Below are positions 43,428 to 51,941 of a DNA stretch of 64,000 bases, one piece after another. The translations under genes and the position numbers were made by a program. The stretch lies in NCBI RefSeq assembly GCF_036195045.1, contig NZ_CP108100.1, forward strand, positions 3,224,001 to 3,288,000, given 5' to 3'. The notes below the pieces were generated by a model. The model had not been told where the DNA came from, ran no database searches, and saw only the letters and a program-made list of their open reading frames with translations. Source of the DNA: Streptomyces sp. NBC_00236. GTDB lineage: Bacteria > Actinomycetota > Actinomycetes > Streptomycetales > Streptomycetaceae. Numbering within the stretch: the first letter of the stretch is position 1; the number at the start of each line of letters is the position of its first letter.

Positions 43428-45179
43428 GTGGAACCCGGCCGTCGTGCCATGCCCGCGCGCTCGAAGCGCGCGGGCCGGATCGCGGCCTGCACCGCTCTCG
43501 TTCTCTCGGCCGGCATGCTGCTGGCCGCCCCGGCCTCGGCCGATGACACCGCACCGCACCGCACCGCGGTCGAGCAGCCCGCGCCGGCTCTCGGTCAACT
43601 GCCGTCCCTGACGCTCCCGAAGCACCCGGCGAAGAAGTCGCGTGCGGCGGGCGTCGAGGGTGCCGCTGCCGCGGTCGTGCCCGCGAAGCCGCGTCTGGAC
43701 ATGGACGGCGACGGTTACAGCGAGACGATGTACCGCGCGATCAACGGCAAGGTGTACGTCGAGCCGTCGACCGGCGCGGACTCCTACGAGTACTCGATCT
43801 ACGGCGCGGACGGCGTGCAGTTCAAGGACCTCGTCGCCCCCGGCGACCTGGACGGCAACGGCAGCCCCGAGTTCCTGACGCTGACCGCCACCGGCACGCT
43901 CTCGCTCTACCAGAGCCAGAGCACCTACAGCGGTTACGCCACCTGGTCCGGCCAGGGCTGGCAGATGTACAACAAGGTGGTCGGCGCCGGGGATCTGACC
44001 GGTGACGGCCGCGGCGACCTGCTCGCCCGCACACCGGCGGGCGAGCTGTACCTGTACGCCGCCAACGGCGCGGTCGACAGCAACCCGTTCAGGTCCCGGG
44101 TCAAGGTCGGCAACGGCTGGGGCGTCTACGACCAGCTGGTCGGCGCCAACGACGTGACCGGCGACGGCATCGCCGACCTCTTCACCCGTACGACCGCCGG
44201 CGAGCTGTACTTCTACGCCGGCACCGGCAAGTCCGCCCAGCCGTTCAAGGGGCGCGTGCTGGTCGGCAAGGGCTGGAACAGCTACAACCAGATCATCGGC
44301 GTCGACGACGCCAACGGCGACGGCCTCGGCGACATCGTCGCCCGCACGACGGCCGGCGCGATGTACTACTACGAGTCGACGGGCGTGGGCAGCTTCCTCA
44401 CCCGTTCGGGTGGTGGCGGCGGCTGGTACGTGGCGTCGCAGTTCGTCGGAGCGGGCGGCAACCCCGACTTCGGCAAGAACGAGATGTTCGGGCTCGACAC
44501 CAAGGGCAGCCTGTACTGGTACTACCCGAAGAACAACGGCCTGTTCGCCGCACGGCAGGCGGTCGGCAACAGCGGGGGCTGGGCCGGCGCCAACCTCACC
44601 TTCACGTCGGCCCTCACCGGTGACGGCCGGGGGGACCTCCTGGAGCTGTACGCCGGCACGCTGTACAACGGCAACTACGCCATCGGCAAGGGCTGGGGCG
44701 TTTACAACAGCCTCGTCGGTCCCGGTGACCTCAGCGGCGACGGCAAGGGCGACCTGCTGGCCCGCACCAAGGGCGGCACGCTCTACCTCTACCGGGGTAA
44801 CGGCTCGGGTGCCTGGTTCGCCTCCCCGATCAAGGTCGGCGGCGGCTGGGACGCGTACAACAAGCTGGTCGGCGCAGGTGACTACAACGGTGACGGCCGC
44901 ACCGACCTGCTCGCCCGCAGCAAGAGCGGCTACCTGTACCTCTACCCGGGTACGGGTGTCGCCTCGAAGCCGTTCAAGGCGCGCGTGACCATCGGCGGCG
45001 GCTGGAACACCTACAAGAAGCTGGCCGCGCCCGGCGACATCAACGGCGACGGCAAGGCCGACCTCGTCGGTGTCGACGCCAAGGGCGACCTGTACCGCTA
45101 CACCTCGACCGGCACCGGCAAGTTCGGCGCCCGGGCCAGGGTCGGCGGCGGCTGGGCGACGTACGTCAACCTGTACTGA
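43428..45179 (+). CDS. Secreted FG-GAP/VCBS-repeat protein
   Basis: 583 residues from GTG 43428 (a G-rich ribosome site precedes it; ATG 43449 is an alternative). A signal peptide (RIAACTALVLSAGMLLAAPASA) ends before the mature N-terminus at ADDTAP. Nine Ca-binding-type loops follow, spaced about 45-55 residues: DMDGDGYSE, DLDGNGSPE, DLTGDGRGD, DVTGDGIAD, DANGDGLGD, ALTGDGRGD, DLSGDGKGD, DYNGDGRTD and DINGDGKAD. Each precedes a W/Y-rich strand (WGVYxQLVG). This is an integrin-type beta-propeller of FG-GAP/VCBS repeats, exported, probably binding surface glycans or proteins. No catalytic domain is attached. Function is unknown. Confidence 0.85.
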   Translation: MEPGRRAMPARSKRAGRIAACTALVLSAGMLLAAPASADDTAPHRTAVEQPAPALGQLPSLTLPKHPAKKSRAAGVEGAAAAVVPAKPRLDMDGDGYSETMYRAINGKVYVEPSTGADSYEYSIYGADGVQFKDLVAPGDLDGNGSPEFLTLTATGTLSLYQSQSTYSGYATWSGQGWQMYNKVVGAGDLTGDGRGDLLARTPAGELYLYAANGAVDSNPFRSRVKVGNGWGVYDQLVGANDVTGDGIADLFTRTTAGELYFYAGTGKSAQPFKGRVLVGKGWNSYNQIIGVDDANGDGLGDIVARTTAGAMYYYESTGVGSFLTRSGGGGGWYVASQFVGAGGNPDFGKNEMFGLDTKGSLYWYYPKNNGLFAARQAVGNSGGWAGANLTFTSALTGDGRGDLLELYAGTLYNGNYAIGKGWGVYNSLVGPGDLSGDGKGDLLARTKGGTLYLYRGNGSGAWFASPIKVGGGWDAYNKLVGAGDYNGDGRTDLLARSKSGYLYLYPGTGVASKPFKARVTIGGGWNTYKKLAAPGDINGDGKADLVGVDAKGDLYRYTSTGTGKFGARARVGGGWATYVNLY

Positions 45180-45208
45180 TCCACCCGCAGGACCGCGTCA
45201 TCACGCAC

Positions 45209-45250
45209 GGCGGGGCCCCGTCACCGGTTTTCCGGTGCCGGGGCCCCGCC
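45209..45250. terminator. Bidirectional terminator between the FG-GAP gene and the VOC gene
   Basis: The left arm 45209-45227 and right arm 45232-45250 (19 bp, one mismatch) flank a TTTT loop. It includes the last codons of the VOC protein on the other strand and serves both convergent genes. Confidence 0.8.
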
Positions 45251-45604
45251 CGGTTCCAGGAACTCCAGCCGGTTGCCCACCGGGTCGTGGCTGAAGAAGC
45301 GGCGGTGGCCCGGCAGGTCCCCGTCCCAGCTGACCTCGGCGCCGCGTTCCGTGAGCCGGGCCGCGAAGGCCTCGATGTCCCGGACGCGCAGGCCGGGGTG
45401 CGCCTTGCGGGCCGGGCGGAAGTCCGCCTCGATGCCCACGTGGAGCTGGACCGGGCCCGCCCGGAACCAGCAGCCGCCGCGGGCGGCCAGGACCGGCGGC
45501 TTGGGCATCTCCGTCATGCCGAGGGTGTCCACGTAGTACGTGCGCAGCGCCTCCTCCGAGCCCTCGGGGGCGGCCAGCTGGACGTGGTCGAGGGCGGCGA
45601 TCAT
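45221..45604 (-). CDS. VOC (glyoxalase/bleomycin-resistance) family protein
   Basis: 127 residues, one paired beta-alpha-beta-beta-beta metal-binding domain. Visible: LDHVQLAAPEGSEEALRTYY (His metal ligand region), the strand WFRAGPVQLHVGIE with a His, and C-terminal NRLEFLEPGG with the Glu ligand. The set H/H/E fits a small metal-dependent VOC enzyme or drug-binding protein. ATG at 45604 overlaps the methyltransferase stop (ATGA) and both form one operon. Substrate unknown. The gene end lies in the terminator stem. Confidence 0.8.
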   Translation of the reverse strand: MIAALDHVQLAAPEGSEEALRTYYVDTLGMTEMPKPPVLAARGGCWFRAGPVQLHVGIEADFRPARKAHPGLRVRDIEAFAARLTERGAEVSWDGDLPGHRRFFSHDPVGNRLEFLEPGGAPAPENR

Positions 45605-46401
45605 CCCTTCTCCCGGTGGGCGACGGCGAAGATGCGGCGGAACGGGAAGACCGTGCCGTGCGGCCCCGCGGGATAGGCGGCGCGCAGCAGGTCTCGGTAC
45701 TCGGCGAGGAAGGCGTCCCGGGCCCCCTCGTCGTCGGCGAGGGCGGTGAGGACCGGGCGCAGTCCGGTGCCCTTCACCCAGTCGAGGACGGCGTCCTCGC
45801 CGTGCAGGAGGTGGAGGTAGGTGGTCTCCCAGACGTCGGCGGTGATGCCGGGGACCGTGAGGTGTTCCAGGTAACCGGCCGGGCTCAGGACCGCGTCCGT
45901 GTGGCGCAGGCTCCCTCCCAGGCGGGAGCGCCAGCGCGGGGACTCGGCGAGTTCGCGCATCAGGGCGTGCGAGGGCTGGTCGAAGTTGCCCGGGACCTGG
46001 AGGGCGAAGGTTCCTCCGGGGGTGAGCGCGTCCAGCCAGTCCGGGAAGCGGCCGGCGTGGCCGGGGACCCATTGGAGCAGGGCGTTGGAGACGATCAGGT
46101 CGTGCGGCCGGCCGGGGGTCCAGGTCGTGGCGTCGGCCTCGGCGAAGTCCAGCAGGGGTGTGGCGTGGGCGCGGGCCCGTTCCAGCATCTGCGGGGAGTT
46201 GTCGTATCCGGTGATACGGGCCCGGGGCCAGCGCTCGGCGAGCAGCGCGGTGACGTTGCCCGCGCCGCAGCCGAGGTCGGCGATGCGGGGGGCGGGGGCG
46301 TTCGGCAGTTCGGGCACGCGGGCCAGCAGGTCGTGGAAGGGGCGGGTGCGATGGTCCGCGTGGCGCAGGTACTGCTGCGGATCCCAGAGGGGTGCGGTCA
46401 T
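45601..46401 (-). CDS. tam: Trans-aconitate 2-methyltransferase-like SAM-dependent methyltransferase
   Basis: 266 residues, cytoplasmic. The SAM-binding motif is IADLGCGAGNVTALLAERWP (about 41-60), then ITGYDNSPQMLERAR and the LLQWVPG region; the N-terminus MTAPLWDPQQYLRHADHRTR is the Tam signature (WdpxqYL). Tam methylates trans-aconitate, an inhibitor of aconitase. ATG at 46401 is chosen because the next upstream start would run into the operator region. It is the first gene of a two-gene operon with a VOC protein, divergent from a MarR gene with two dyads between. Confidence 0.85.
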   Translation of the reverse strand: MTAPLWDPQQYLRHADHRTRPFHDLLARVPELPNAPAPRIADLGCGAGNVTALLAERWPRARITGYDNSPQMLERARAHATPLLDFAEADATTWTPGRPHDLIVSNALLQWVPGHAGRFPDWLDALTPGGTFALQVPGNFDQPSHALMRELAESPRWRSRLGGSLRHTDAVLSPAGYLEHLTVPGITADVWETTYLHLLHGEDAVLDWVKGTGLRPVLTALADDEGARDAFLAEYRDLLRAAYPAGPHGTVFPFRRIFAVAHREKG

Positions 46402-46425
46402 GCCGTCCAGGATCGACCCGAAGTA

Positions 46426-46453
46426 TCTTGATGTCAAGACACTTGAATTCAAG
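46426..46453. promoter_or_regulatory. Two adjacent dyad operators between tam and the MarR gene
   Basis: TCTTGATGTCAAGA (46426-46439) is a perfect dyad around TG; CTTGAATTCAAG (46442-46453) is a perfect 12-bp palindrome. The centres are 15 bp apart, and a weaker third half-site ACTTCATGTC follows. This CTTGAnnTCAAG pattern fits MarR-type dimers known to bind such sites; the adjacent MarR protein is the likely binder. Confidence 0.65.
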
Positions 46454-46489
46454 AGACTTCATGTCGACAGACCCTCTACACTGATCCAC

Positions 46490-46987
46490 ATGGAGGACGA
46501 GGTCGACCGACTGGTCGCTGCATGGCGCCGCGAGCGCCCCGACCTCGACGTGGAACCGCTCGAGGTCCTCAGCCGCGTCTCCCGCCTGGCCCGCCATCTC
46601 GACCGGGCCCGCAGAATCGCCTTCGCCGAGCATCACCTGGAGCCGTGGGAGTTCGACGTCCTCACGTCGCTGCGCCGCGCCGGCTCCCCGTACCAGCTCT
46701 CGCCCGGCCAGCTCCTCACCCAGACCCTGGTCACCTCGGGCACGATGACCAACCGCATCGACCGGCTGACCAAGAAGAACCTCGTCGAGCGGCTCCCCGA
46801 CCCCAGCGACCGCCGCGGCGTGCTGGTCCGGCTCACCGCTGAGGGCCGCGACAAGGCCGACCAGTCGCTGGCCGGCCTGCTCGCCCAGGAGCGCGCCATC
46901 CTGGGCGAACTCTCCCGTCAGCAGCGGGGCGAACTGGCGGGACTGCTACGCCAGTTGACCGCCCCGTTCGATAACGTCCCCGGCTAG
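46490..46987 (+). CDS. MarR family transcriptional regulator
   Basis: 165 residues. The winged HTH spans about 50-125: LEPWEFDVLTSLRRAGSPYQ, LSPGQLLTQTLVTSGTMTNR, IDRLTKKNLVERLPDPSDRR and GVLVRLTAEGRDKAD. The DPSDRRGVLV wing is the classic MarR signature. It is divergent from tam/VOC and most likely represses that operon and itself through the CTTGAnnTCAAG dyads. Its last 42 bp overlap the end of the convergent response-regulator gene. Confidence 0.88.
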   Translation: MEDEVDRLVAAWRRERPDLDVEPLEVLSRVSRLARHLDRARRIAFAEHHLEPWEFDVLTSLRRAGSPYQLSPGQLLTQTLVTSGTMTNRIDRLTKKNLVERLPDPSDRRGVLVRLTAEGRDKADQSLAGLLAQERAILGELSRQQRGELAGLLRQLTAPFDNVPG

Positions 46988-47755
46988 GACCGGCGCCTGG
47001 AGGTCGGCGGGACCGACACCCGCCCGCCGGGCCAGCGCGACCGCCGCCAGCGTCGAGTGCACGCCCAGTTTCCCCAGCACGTTCTGCATGTGCGTACGCA
47101 CCGTGTGCGGCGAGAGGAAGAGCCGCTCCGCCACCGCCTTGCGGCCCAGGCCCGCCACCATGCAGCGCAGCACCTCGCGCTCGCGCGGGGTCAGGGACTC
47201 GACGAGCAGTTCGCTCTCGGTGCGGTGCTTGCGGTCCGCCATCAGCTCCCGCAGCACGCCCGTGAGCAGCGCGGGCGGCAGATGCGTCTCGTCGCGCAGC
47301 ACGCCACGGATCACCGCGAGCAGCCGTTGCAGCGAGCTGTCCTTGGCGACCCAGCCGCAGGCGCCCGCCTGGAGCGCGAGCGCGGCCCGGCCCGGGTCGT
47401 CCTTCTCGGCGAGCACCACCGTACGGACCTGGCAGCGCAGCGAGCGGATGCCGGCGACCAGGGAGATGCCGTCGACCAGGCCGTTCTTCCCGGCGTTCGG
47501 AGCGGGCACCGGGACCGGGCCCGCGGCCGGGCGGCCGGGCGGGCGCAGGATGCCCAGTTCGGCGTCGACGAGTATCACGTCGTAACCGCGGCCCTCGGAC
47601 GCCGCGCGTTCCAGACAGCGCAGGGCGGCCGGGCCGTTGCCCGCCGCCGCCACCTCGACATCGGGCTCGGCGGCCAGCGCCGCGGCGAGCGACTCGGCGA
47701 AAATGCGGTGGTCGTCGACGACGAGAACCCGGATACGGGCCACAGGCACCCCCAT
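46946..47755 (-). CDS. LuxR/NarL-type response regulator, orphan
   Basis: 269 residues. The receiver domain (about 8-155) keeps the phosphoacceptor Asp (YDVILVDAELG) and the Lys (CGWVAKDSS), but a Pro/Gly/Ala-rich insertion of about 25 residues (PPGRPAAGPVPVPAP) follows the Asp and the usual Thr/Ser is Ala (VVLAEKD). The DNA-binding HTH (about 190-250) is LTPREREVLRCMVAGLGRKA with VAERLFLSPHTVRTHMQNVL. No kinase is next to it. The start at ATG 47755 is probable; a G-rich ribosome site also fits a GTG 12 bp further in. Its 3' end overlaps the MarR gene by 42 bp. Confidence 0.82.
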   Translation of the reverse strand: MGVPVARIRVLVVDDHRIFAESLAAALAAEPDVEVAAAGNGPAALRCLERAASEGRGYDVILVDAELGILRPPGRPAAGPVPVPAPNAGKNGLVDGISLVAGIRSLRCQVRTVVLAEKDDPGRAALALQAGACGWVAKDSSLQRLLAVIRGVLRDETHLPPALLTGVLRELMADRKHRTESELLVESLTPREREVLRCMVAGLGRKAVAERLFLSPHTVRTHMQNVLGKLGVHSTLAAVALARRAGVGPADLQAPVLAGDVIERGGQLA

Positions 47756-48022
47756 GCTGTGTGTTCTGGGGCACGCGAAGGATGCGGCCCCCGGCAGGGA
47801 CGGACCGGCGCGGGTGCGACGCCCGGAACGGGAAGTGGAATCGCAGTCCACGGCCGCCGCCGTGCACCGACTGCCCTCCCGCCCGGGTGTCGCACCCGGC
47901 TGTCTCGTACCCCTGAATCAGCACCGGCCCCCACCGGTGCTGTGCATCAGGGTACGGGCGGCGGCTCCGGGGGGAAGGAAATTCGCAGAACTGACGGACA
48001 GTCGGGTCCTAGGGTGTTGTTC

Positions 48023-48463
48023 ATGTTCCATCTTGAGACAGAAGTGGACAAAGAGCGACGTCAGCTGCTGAACAAGTGGCTGCGCGACGACAACACCGCC
48101 AGCTCACCGCGGCTGCGCGCCCTGCGCGATACGCCGGCAGCGCTCGAAGTCCCGCTGGAGGTATGGGCGCTGGACGCCGAGGACCGGATCGCCGCGGGAC
48201 TGACCGGCCGCACCTGGGCGACCTGGCTCCATGTGGACCTGCTCTGGGTCGACGCCCGCCATCGCGGTGCCGGCCTCGGCTCGCGGCTGCTCGCCGAGGC
48301 GGAACGGCTGGCCCTGACCGAGCGGTCCTGCGCCCGCTCGCGGGTGGAGACCTGGGACTTCCAGGCCCCGGACTTCTACCGGAAGCGGGGGTACGAGGTA
48401 CGGGGGCGGATCGAGAACTACCCGCCGGGCATCACCGAGTTCACCCTCGTCAAGGAACTCTGA
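48023..48463 (+). CDS. GNAT family N-acetyltransferase
   Basis: 146 residues, cytoplasmic. Motif A for acetyl-CoA is LLWVDARHRGAGLGSRLLAE (about 70-90) with R-x-x-G-x-G/A, followed by RSRVETWDFQAPDFYRKRGY, where the FY-x-K-x-GY motif B closes the site. It transfers acetyl to an amine; the substrate is unknown. ATG at 48023 is chosen. It is divergent from the response-regulator gene (267 bp) and ends at a shared terminator with galK. Confidence 0.82.
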   Translation: MFHLETEVDKERRQLLNKWLRDDNTASSPRLRALRDTPAALEVPLEVWALDAEDRIAAGLTGRTWATWLHVDLLWVDARHRGAGLGSRLLAEAERLALTERSCARSRVETWDFQAPDFYRKRGYEVRGRIENYPPGITEFTLVKEL

Positions 48464-48498
48464 CCGGTCCGGCCGGGGCGCTCCCCCGACCGGACCGG
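48464..48498. terminator. Bidirectional terminator between the GNAT gene and galK
   Basis: CCGGTCCGGCCGGGG (48464-48478) pairs with 48484-48498, 14 of 15, over a 5-nt loop. It lies directly after the GNAT stop and 5 bp before the galK stop. Confidence 0.8.
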
Positions 48499-48503
48499 CG
48501 GGC

Positions 48504-49691
48504 TCAGACGAGCCGACGGGCTCCCGCGGACGGCACCGCGGGGAACACGCCCGGGGCCGCGTACCCGGCCGCGGCGAACGCCTCCTGCACGGACTTGGTG
48601 ACGGTGTCCTCCTGCGCCTCCTCGACGAGCACGATCGCCGAGCCGCCGAAGCCGCCGCCGGTCATCCGCGCACCGAGCGCGCCCGCCGCGTTCGCCGTCT
48701 CGACGACCAGGTCCAACTCCACGCAGGAGACCCGCAGATCGTCACGGAGCGAGACATGCCCGGCGGTGAGGACCGGCCCCGCCGCGCGCACCTCGCCGGA
48801 GTCGAGCAGCGCGATGACCTGCTCGACGCGCTGGTTGTCGCCGACCACGTGGCGTACGTAGCGCACGACGGACTCGTCCGCGCCGGACGCGGCCAGCGTG
48901 TCAAGTGCGGTGCCCAGCTCCGCGTACGGGAGTTCGCGCAGCGTACGGATGCCGAGCAGCCGGGCGCCCTCCTCGCAGCCCGCCCGCCGCTCCGCGTAGG
49001 CGCCGTCGCCCAGCGCGTGCTTGACGCGGGTGTCGACGACCAGGAGCCGCAGGCCCTGGGCGGCCAGGTCGAAGGGGACCTGGCGCTGGGTGAGGTCGCG
49101 GGTGTCCAGGTGCAGGGCGTGGCCCTCGGTGCAGCAGGCCGACGCCATCTGGTCCATGACGCCGCAGGGGACGCCGACGAACGCGTTCTCGGCGCGCTGG
49201 GCGAGGACCGCGAGTTCGGGGGCGGTGAGGCCGAGCCCGAAGAGGTCGCTCAGAGCCAGTCCGGTCACCACTTCGAGTGCGGCGGACGAGGAGAGGCCGG
49301 CGCCGGTGGGGACGGTGGACGACAGCTGGATGTCGGCGCCGGTGATCACGTGACCGGCCTCGCGCAGCGCCCAGACGACACCGGCCGGGTACGCGGCCCA
49401 GCCGTGGCCGGAATGCGGGGCCAGCTCGTCGACGCGGAGCTGGACGACGCCGCCCGGCACATCGGTGGAGTGCAGCCGCAGCTCGCCGTCGGTGCGGCGG
49501 GCGACGGCGGCCCGTGCGGTGTGCGGCAGGGCGAGCGGCATCACGAAGCCGTCGTTGAAGTCGGTGTACTCGCCGATCAGGTTGACCCGGCCGGGGGCGG
49601 CCCAGATTCCCTCGGGGGCGGTCCCGTAGAGCTCGGTGAAGGAGGCGGTGAGCTCGGTCTGGGAGGCGGTCTGCTCAGCGTGGTCGGTCAT
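48504..49691 (-). CDS. galK: Galactokinase
   Basis: 395 residues, cytoplasmic GHMP kinase. It phosphorylates galactose at C1 with ATP, the first intracellular step of the Leloir pathway. The galactokinase signature [20 protein letters not shown] is near the start; the ATP loop is [14 protein letters not shown]; and the third GHMP motif is [17 protein letters not shown] overlaps the galE stop (ATGA). It is last of galT-galE-galK. Confidence 0.96.
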   Translation of the reverse strand: MTDHAEQTASQTELTASFTELYGTAPEGIWAAPGRVNLIGEYTDFNDGFVMPLALPHTARAAVARRTDGELRLHSTDVPGGVVQLRVDELAPHSGHGWAAYPAGVVWALREAGHVITGADIQLSSTVPTGAGLSSSAALEVVTGLALSDLFGLGLTAPELAVLAQRAENAFVGVPCGVMDQMASACCTEGHALHLDTRDLTQRQVPFDLAAQGLRLLVVDTRVKHALGDGAYAERRAGCEEGARLLGIRTLRELPYAELGTALDTLAASGADESVVRYVRHVVGDNQRVEQVIALLDSGEVRAAGPVLTAGHVSLRDDLRVSCVELDLVVETANAAGALGARMTGGGFGGSAIVLVEEAQEDTVTKSVQEAFAAAGYAAPGVFPAVPSAGARRLV

Positions 49692-50668
49692 GGTGCGGTG
49701 GGCTCCTCTCGGCGGGCGAACGTCCAGGCGTCGGTGACGATTCCGGCCAGGTCGGCGCGGGACGGCTGCCAGCCGAGGCGCTCCCTGGCGGTGGCGGCGG
49801 AGGCGACGAGCACGGCCGGGTCGCCGCCGCGGCGCGGGGCCGCGGTCTCGGGGACCGGGTGGCCGGTGACCCGGCGGACCGTCTCGATGACCTCGCGGAC
49901 CGAGAAGCCGTTGCCGTTGCCGAGGTTGCAGATCAGGTGCTCGCCCGCGGTGGCGGCGTCGAGGGCCAGCAGGTGGGCCTCGGCGAGGTCGGCGACGTGG
50001 ATGTAGTCGCGGACGCAGGTGCCGTCGGGGGTGGGGTAGTCGTCGCCGTAGACGGAGATCGACGCGCGCTGCCCGAGGGCGACCTGGAGGACCAGCGGGA
50101 TGAGGTGGGACTCGGGGCTGTGCCGCTCACCGCAGCTGCCGTACGCCCCCGCCACGTTGAAGTACCGCAGCGAGACCGCCGCCAGACCGTGGGCGGCCGC
50201 CTCACCGGTGATCATGTGGTCGACGGCGAGCTTGGTGGCGCCGTACGGGCTGGTCGGGGCGGTGGGGTCGGCCTCGGTGATGGGGCTGGAGACCGGTTCG
50301 CCGTAGGTGGCCGCGGTGGAGGAGAAGACCAGGGTGCGCACCCCGGCGTCGCGCATCGCGGCGAGCAGGGCGGTGGAGCCGCCGACGTTGTTGACCCAGT
50401 ACTTCTCCGGGTCGGTGACGGACTCGCCGACCTGGGAGTACGCGGCGAAGTGCAGCACCCCGTCGTAGGAGGGGTCCAGCCACTTGGCCGCGTCCTGGAT
50501 GCGGCCCTCGATGAACTCGGCGCCGGCCGGGACACCCTCGCGGAAACCGGTGGAGAGGTCGTCGAGGACGGTGACGGTGTGCCCCGCCTCCAGCAGGTGC
50601 TGGGCGACCACACTGCCCACGTATCCCGCGCCGCCGGTCACCAGGTACTTCTTCGGGGACTTGCTCAC
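49688..50668 (-). CDS. galE: UDP-glucose 4-epimerase
   Basis: 326 residues, NAD-dependent extended SDR that interconverts UDP-galactose and UDP-glucose. Rossmann motif [20 protein letters not shown], the catalytic Ser/Thr in [10 protein letters not shown] and the catalytic YxxxK in [11 protein letters not shown] are all present. GTG at 50668 overlaps the galT stop (GTGA), with AGAGG upstream. It is in the middle of the gal operon. In Streptomyces a second, constitutive promoter within the operon is known upstream of galE (established for S. lividans galP2); I did not identify one here. Confidence 0.95.
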   Translation of the reverse strand: MSKSPKKYLVTGGAGYVGSVVAQHLLEAGHTVTVLDDLSTGFREGVPAGAEFIEGRIQDAAKWLDPSYDGVLHFAAYSQVGESVTDPEKYWVNNVGGSTALLAAMRDAGVRTLVFSSTAATYGEPVSSPITEADPTAPTSPYGATKLAVDHMITGEAAAHGLAAVSLRYFNVAGAYGSCGERHSPESHLIPLVLQVALGQRASISVYGDDYPTPDGTCVRDYIHVADLAEAHLLALDAATAGEHLICNLGNGNGFSVREVIETVRRVTGHPVPETAAPRRGGDPAVLVASAATARERLGWQPSRADLAGIVTDAWTFARREEPTAP

Positions 50669-51708
50669 TCGCTCGCTACCTCTCGCAGTCGCTGGGCCGC
50701 GGTCTCCGGCGGCACGTCGTTGATGAACACGCTCATGCCGGATTCGGAACCCGCGAGGAACTTCAGCTTGCCGGAGGTACGTCGGATGGTGAAAAGCTCC
50801 AGATGGAGCGCGAAGTCCTCCCGCCCCTCGACTCCGAACGGCGCCTGGTGCCAGGCGGAGATGTACGGGGTCGGCGGCTCGCCGGGGCCGAAGATCCGGT
50901 CGAATCGCCTCAAGAGTTCCAGATAGACCTGTGGGAATTCCGTGCGGGCCGCCTCGTCGAGCTGCCGCAGGTCGGCGACGCGGTGGCGCGGGTACAGATG
51001 GACCTCGTACGGCCAGTGCGCGGCGTACGGCACGAAGGCCACCCAGTGCTCGGCTGCGAGCACGATCCGCGAACCGTCGGCCTCCTCGCGGGCGACAACG
51101 TCGTCGAAGAGGTTGCCGCCGGTCTCCGCACGGTGGGCCGCCGCGGAGCGGAGCATCAGCTCGGTGCGCGGGGTGACGAAGGGGTAGCCGTAGATCTGAC
51201 CGTGCGGGTGGCCGAGCGTGACGCCGATCTCGGCGCCCCGGTTCTCGAAGCAGAACACCTGCGTGACCTGGGGGAGCTCGGCGAGCTCGGCGGTGCGGTC
51301 GGTCCACGCCTCCAGGACGAGTCCGGCCTGCTCCTCGGTGAGGTCGGCGAAGGAGGCGTCGTGGTCGGAGGTGAAGCAGACGACCTCGCAGCGGCCGGAG
51401 TCACCGGCGAGCGAGGGGAAGCGGTTCTCGAAGACGGCGACGTCGTAGTCCGGCTCCGGGATTTCGCTCTGCCGGCCCTCCTGCGAGGGGCAGAGCGGGC
51501 ACTCGTCGGCCGGGGGGTGGTAGATGCGGCCCTGGCGGTGCGAGGCGATGGCGACGCTGTCGCCGAGGAGCGGGTCGCGGCGGACCTCGGAGGAGGTCGA
51601 GACGGGATCCAGCGGGCGCCGGTCGACCGCGTCGCGCACGACGTCGTCACGGCTGTCGTAGTAGATCAGCTCCCGGCCGTCGGCGAGCGTCGTAACCGTC
51701 TTCTTCAC
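50665..51708 (-). CDS. galT: Galactose-1-phosphate uridylyltransferase
   Basis: 347 residues. It exchanges UMP between UDP-glucose and galactose-1-P. The active-site motif [11 protein letters not shown] is present (the second His is the nucleophile), as are CPLCPSQEG and [14 protein letters not shown] at 51708 is chosen because GGGAGGAG precedes it by 4 bp; the frame is open for 19 further codons of no family similarity. It is the first gene of the gal operon, divergent from the sodium:solute symporter, across a 233-bp region with several GAACACAA words. Confidence 0.95.
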   Translation of the reverse strand: MKKTVTTLADGRELIYYDSRDDVVRDAVDRRPLDPVSTSSEVRRDPLLGDSVAIASHRQGRIYHPPADECPLCPSQEGRQSEIPEPDYDVAVFENRFPSLAGDSGRCEVVCFTSDHDASFADLTEEQAGLVLEAWTDRTAELAELPQVTQVFCFENRGAEIGVTLGHPHGQIYGYPFVTPRTELMLRSAAAHRAETGGNLFDDVVAREEADGSRIVLAAEHWVAFVPYAAHWPYEVHLYPRHRVADLRQLDEAARTEFPQVYLELLRRFDRIFGPGEPPTPYISAWHQAPFGVEGREDFALHLELFTIRRTSGKLKFLAGSESGMSVFINDVPPETAAQRLREVASE

Positions 51709-51870
51709 CAGACTCCTCCCAAACAGAACCGAACACAATGAACCACAAATCAACAGGCTCGTCAATGATTCGGCATCCGCGACGTGACGGGCATCGCGGG
51801 GGCCGCGAGAGGGTTGGGGCCGCCTTTTTCGGCAATACGATCACAATCCAACAAAGAACCTCATCGGAAC

Positions 51871-51887
51871 TGTTCAGTTTCTGAACA
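51871..51887. promoter_or_regulatory. Perfect 7-3-7 dyad upstream of the symporter, opposite the gal operon
   Basis: TGTTCAGTTTCTGAACA is a perfect inverted repeat, 55 bp before the symporter ATG. The word GAACACAA occurs at its right end (51883-51890) and again at 51731-51738 close to galT, next to AACCACAA and ATCAACA. A shared galactose regulator reading GAAC-type half-sites across the divergent region is plausible. Confidence 0.55.
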
Positions 51888-51941
51888 CAAGAGCGTAGTT
51901 TCCTTCGGGTTCAGTTCGCGCAACGAAGCGAGTACCCCCAC

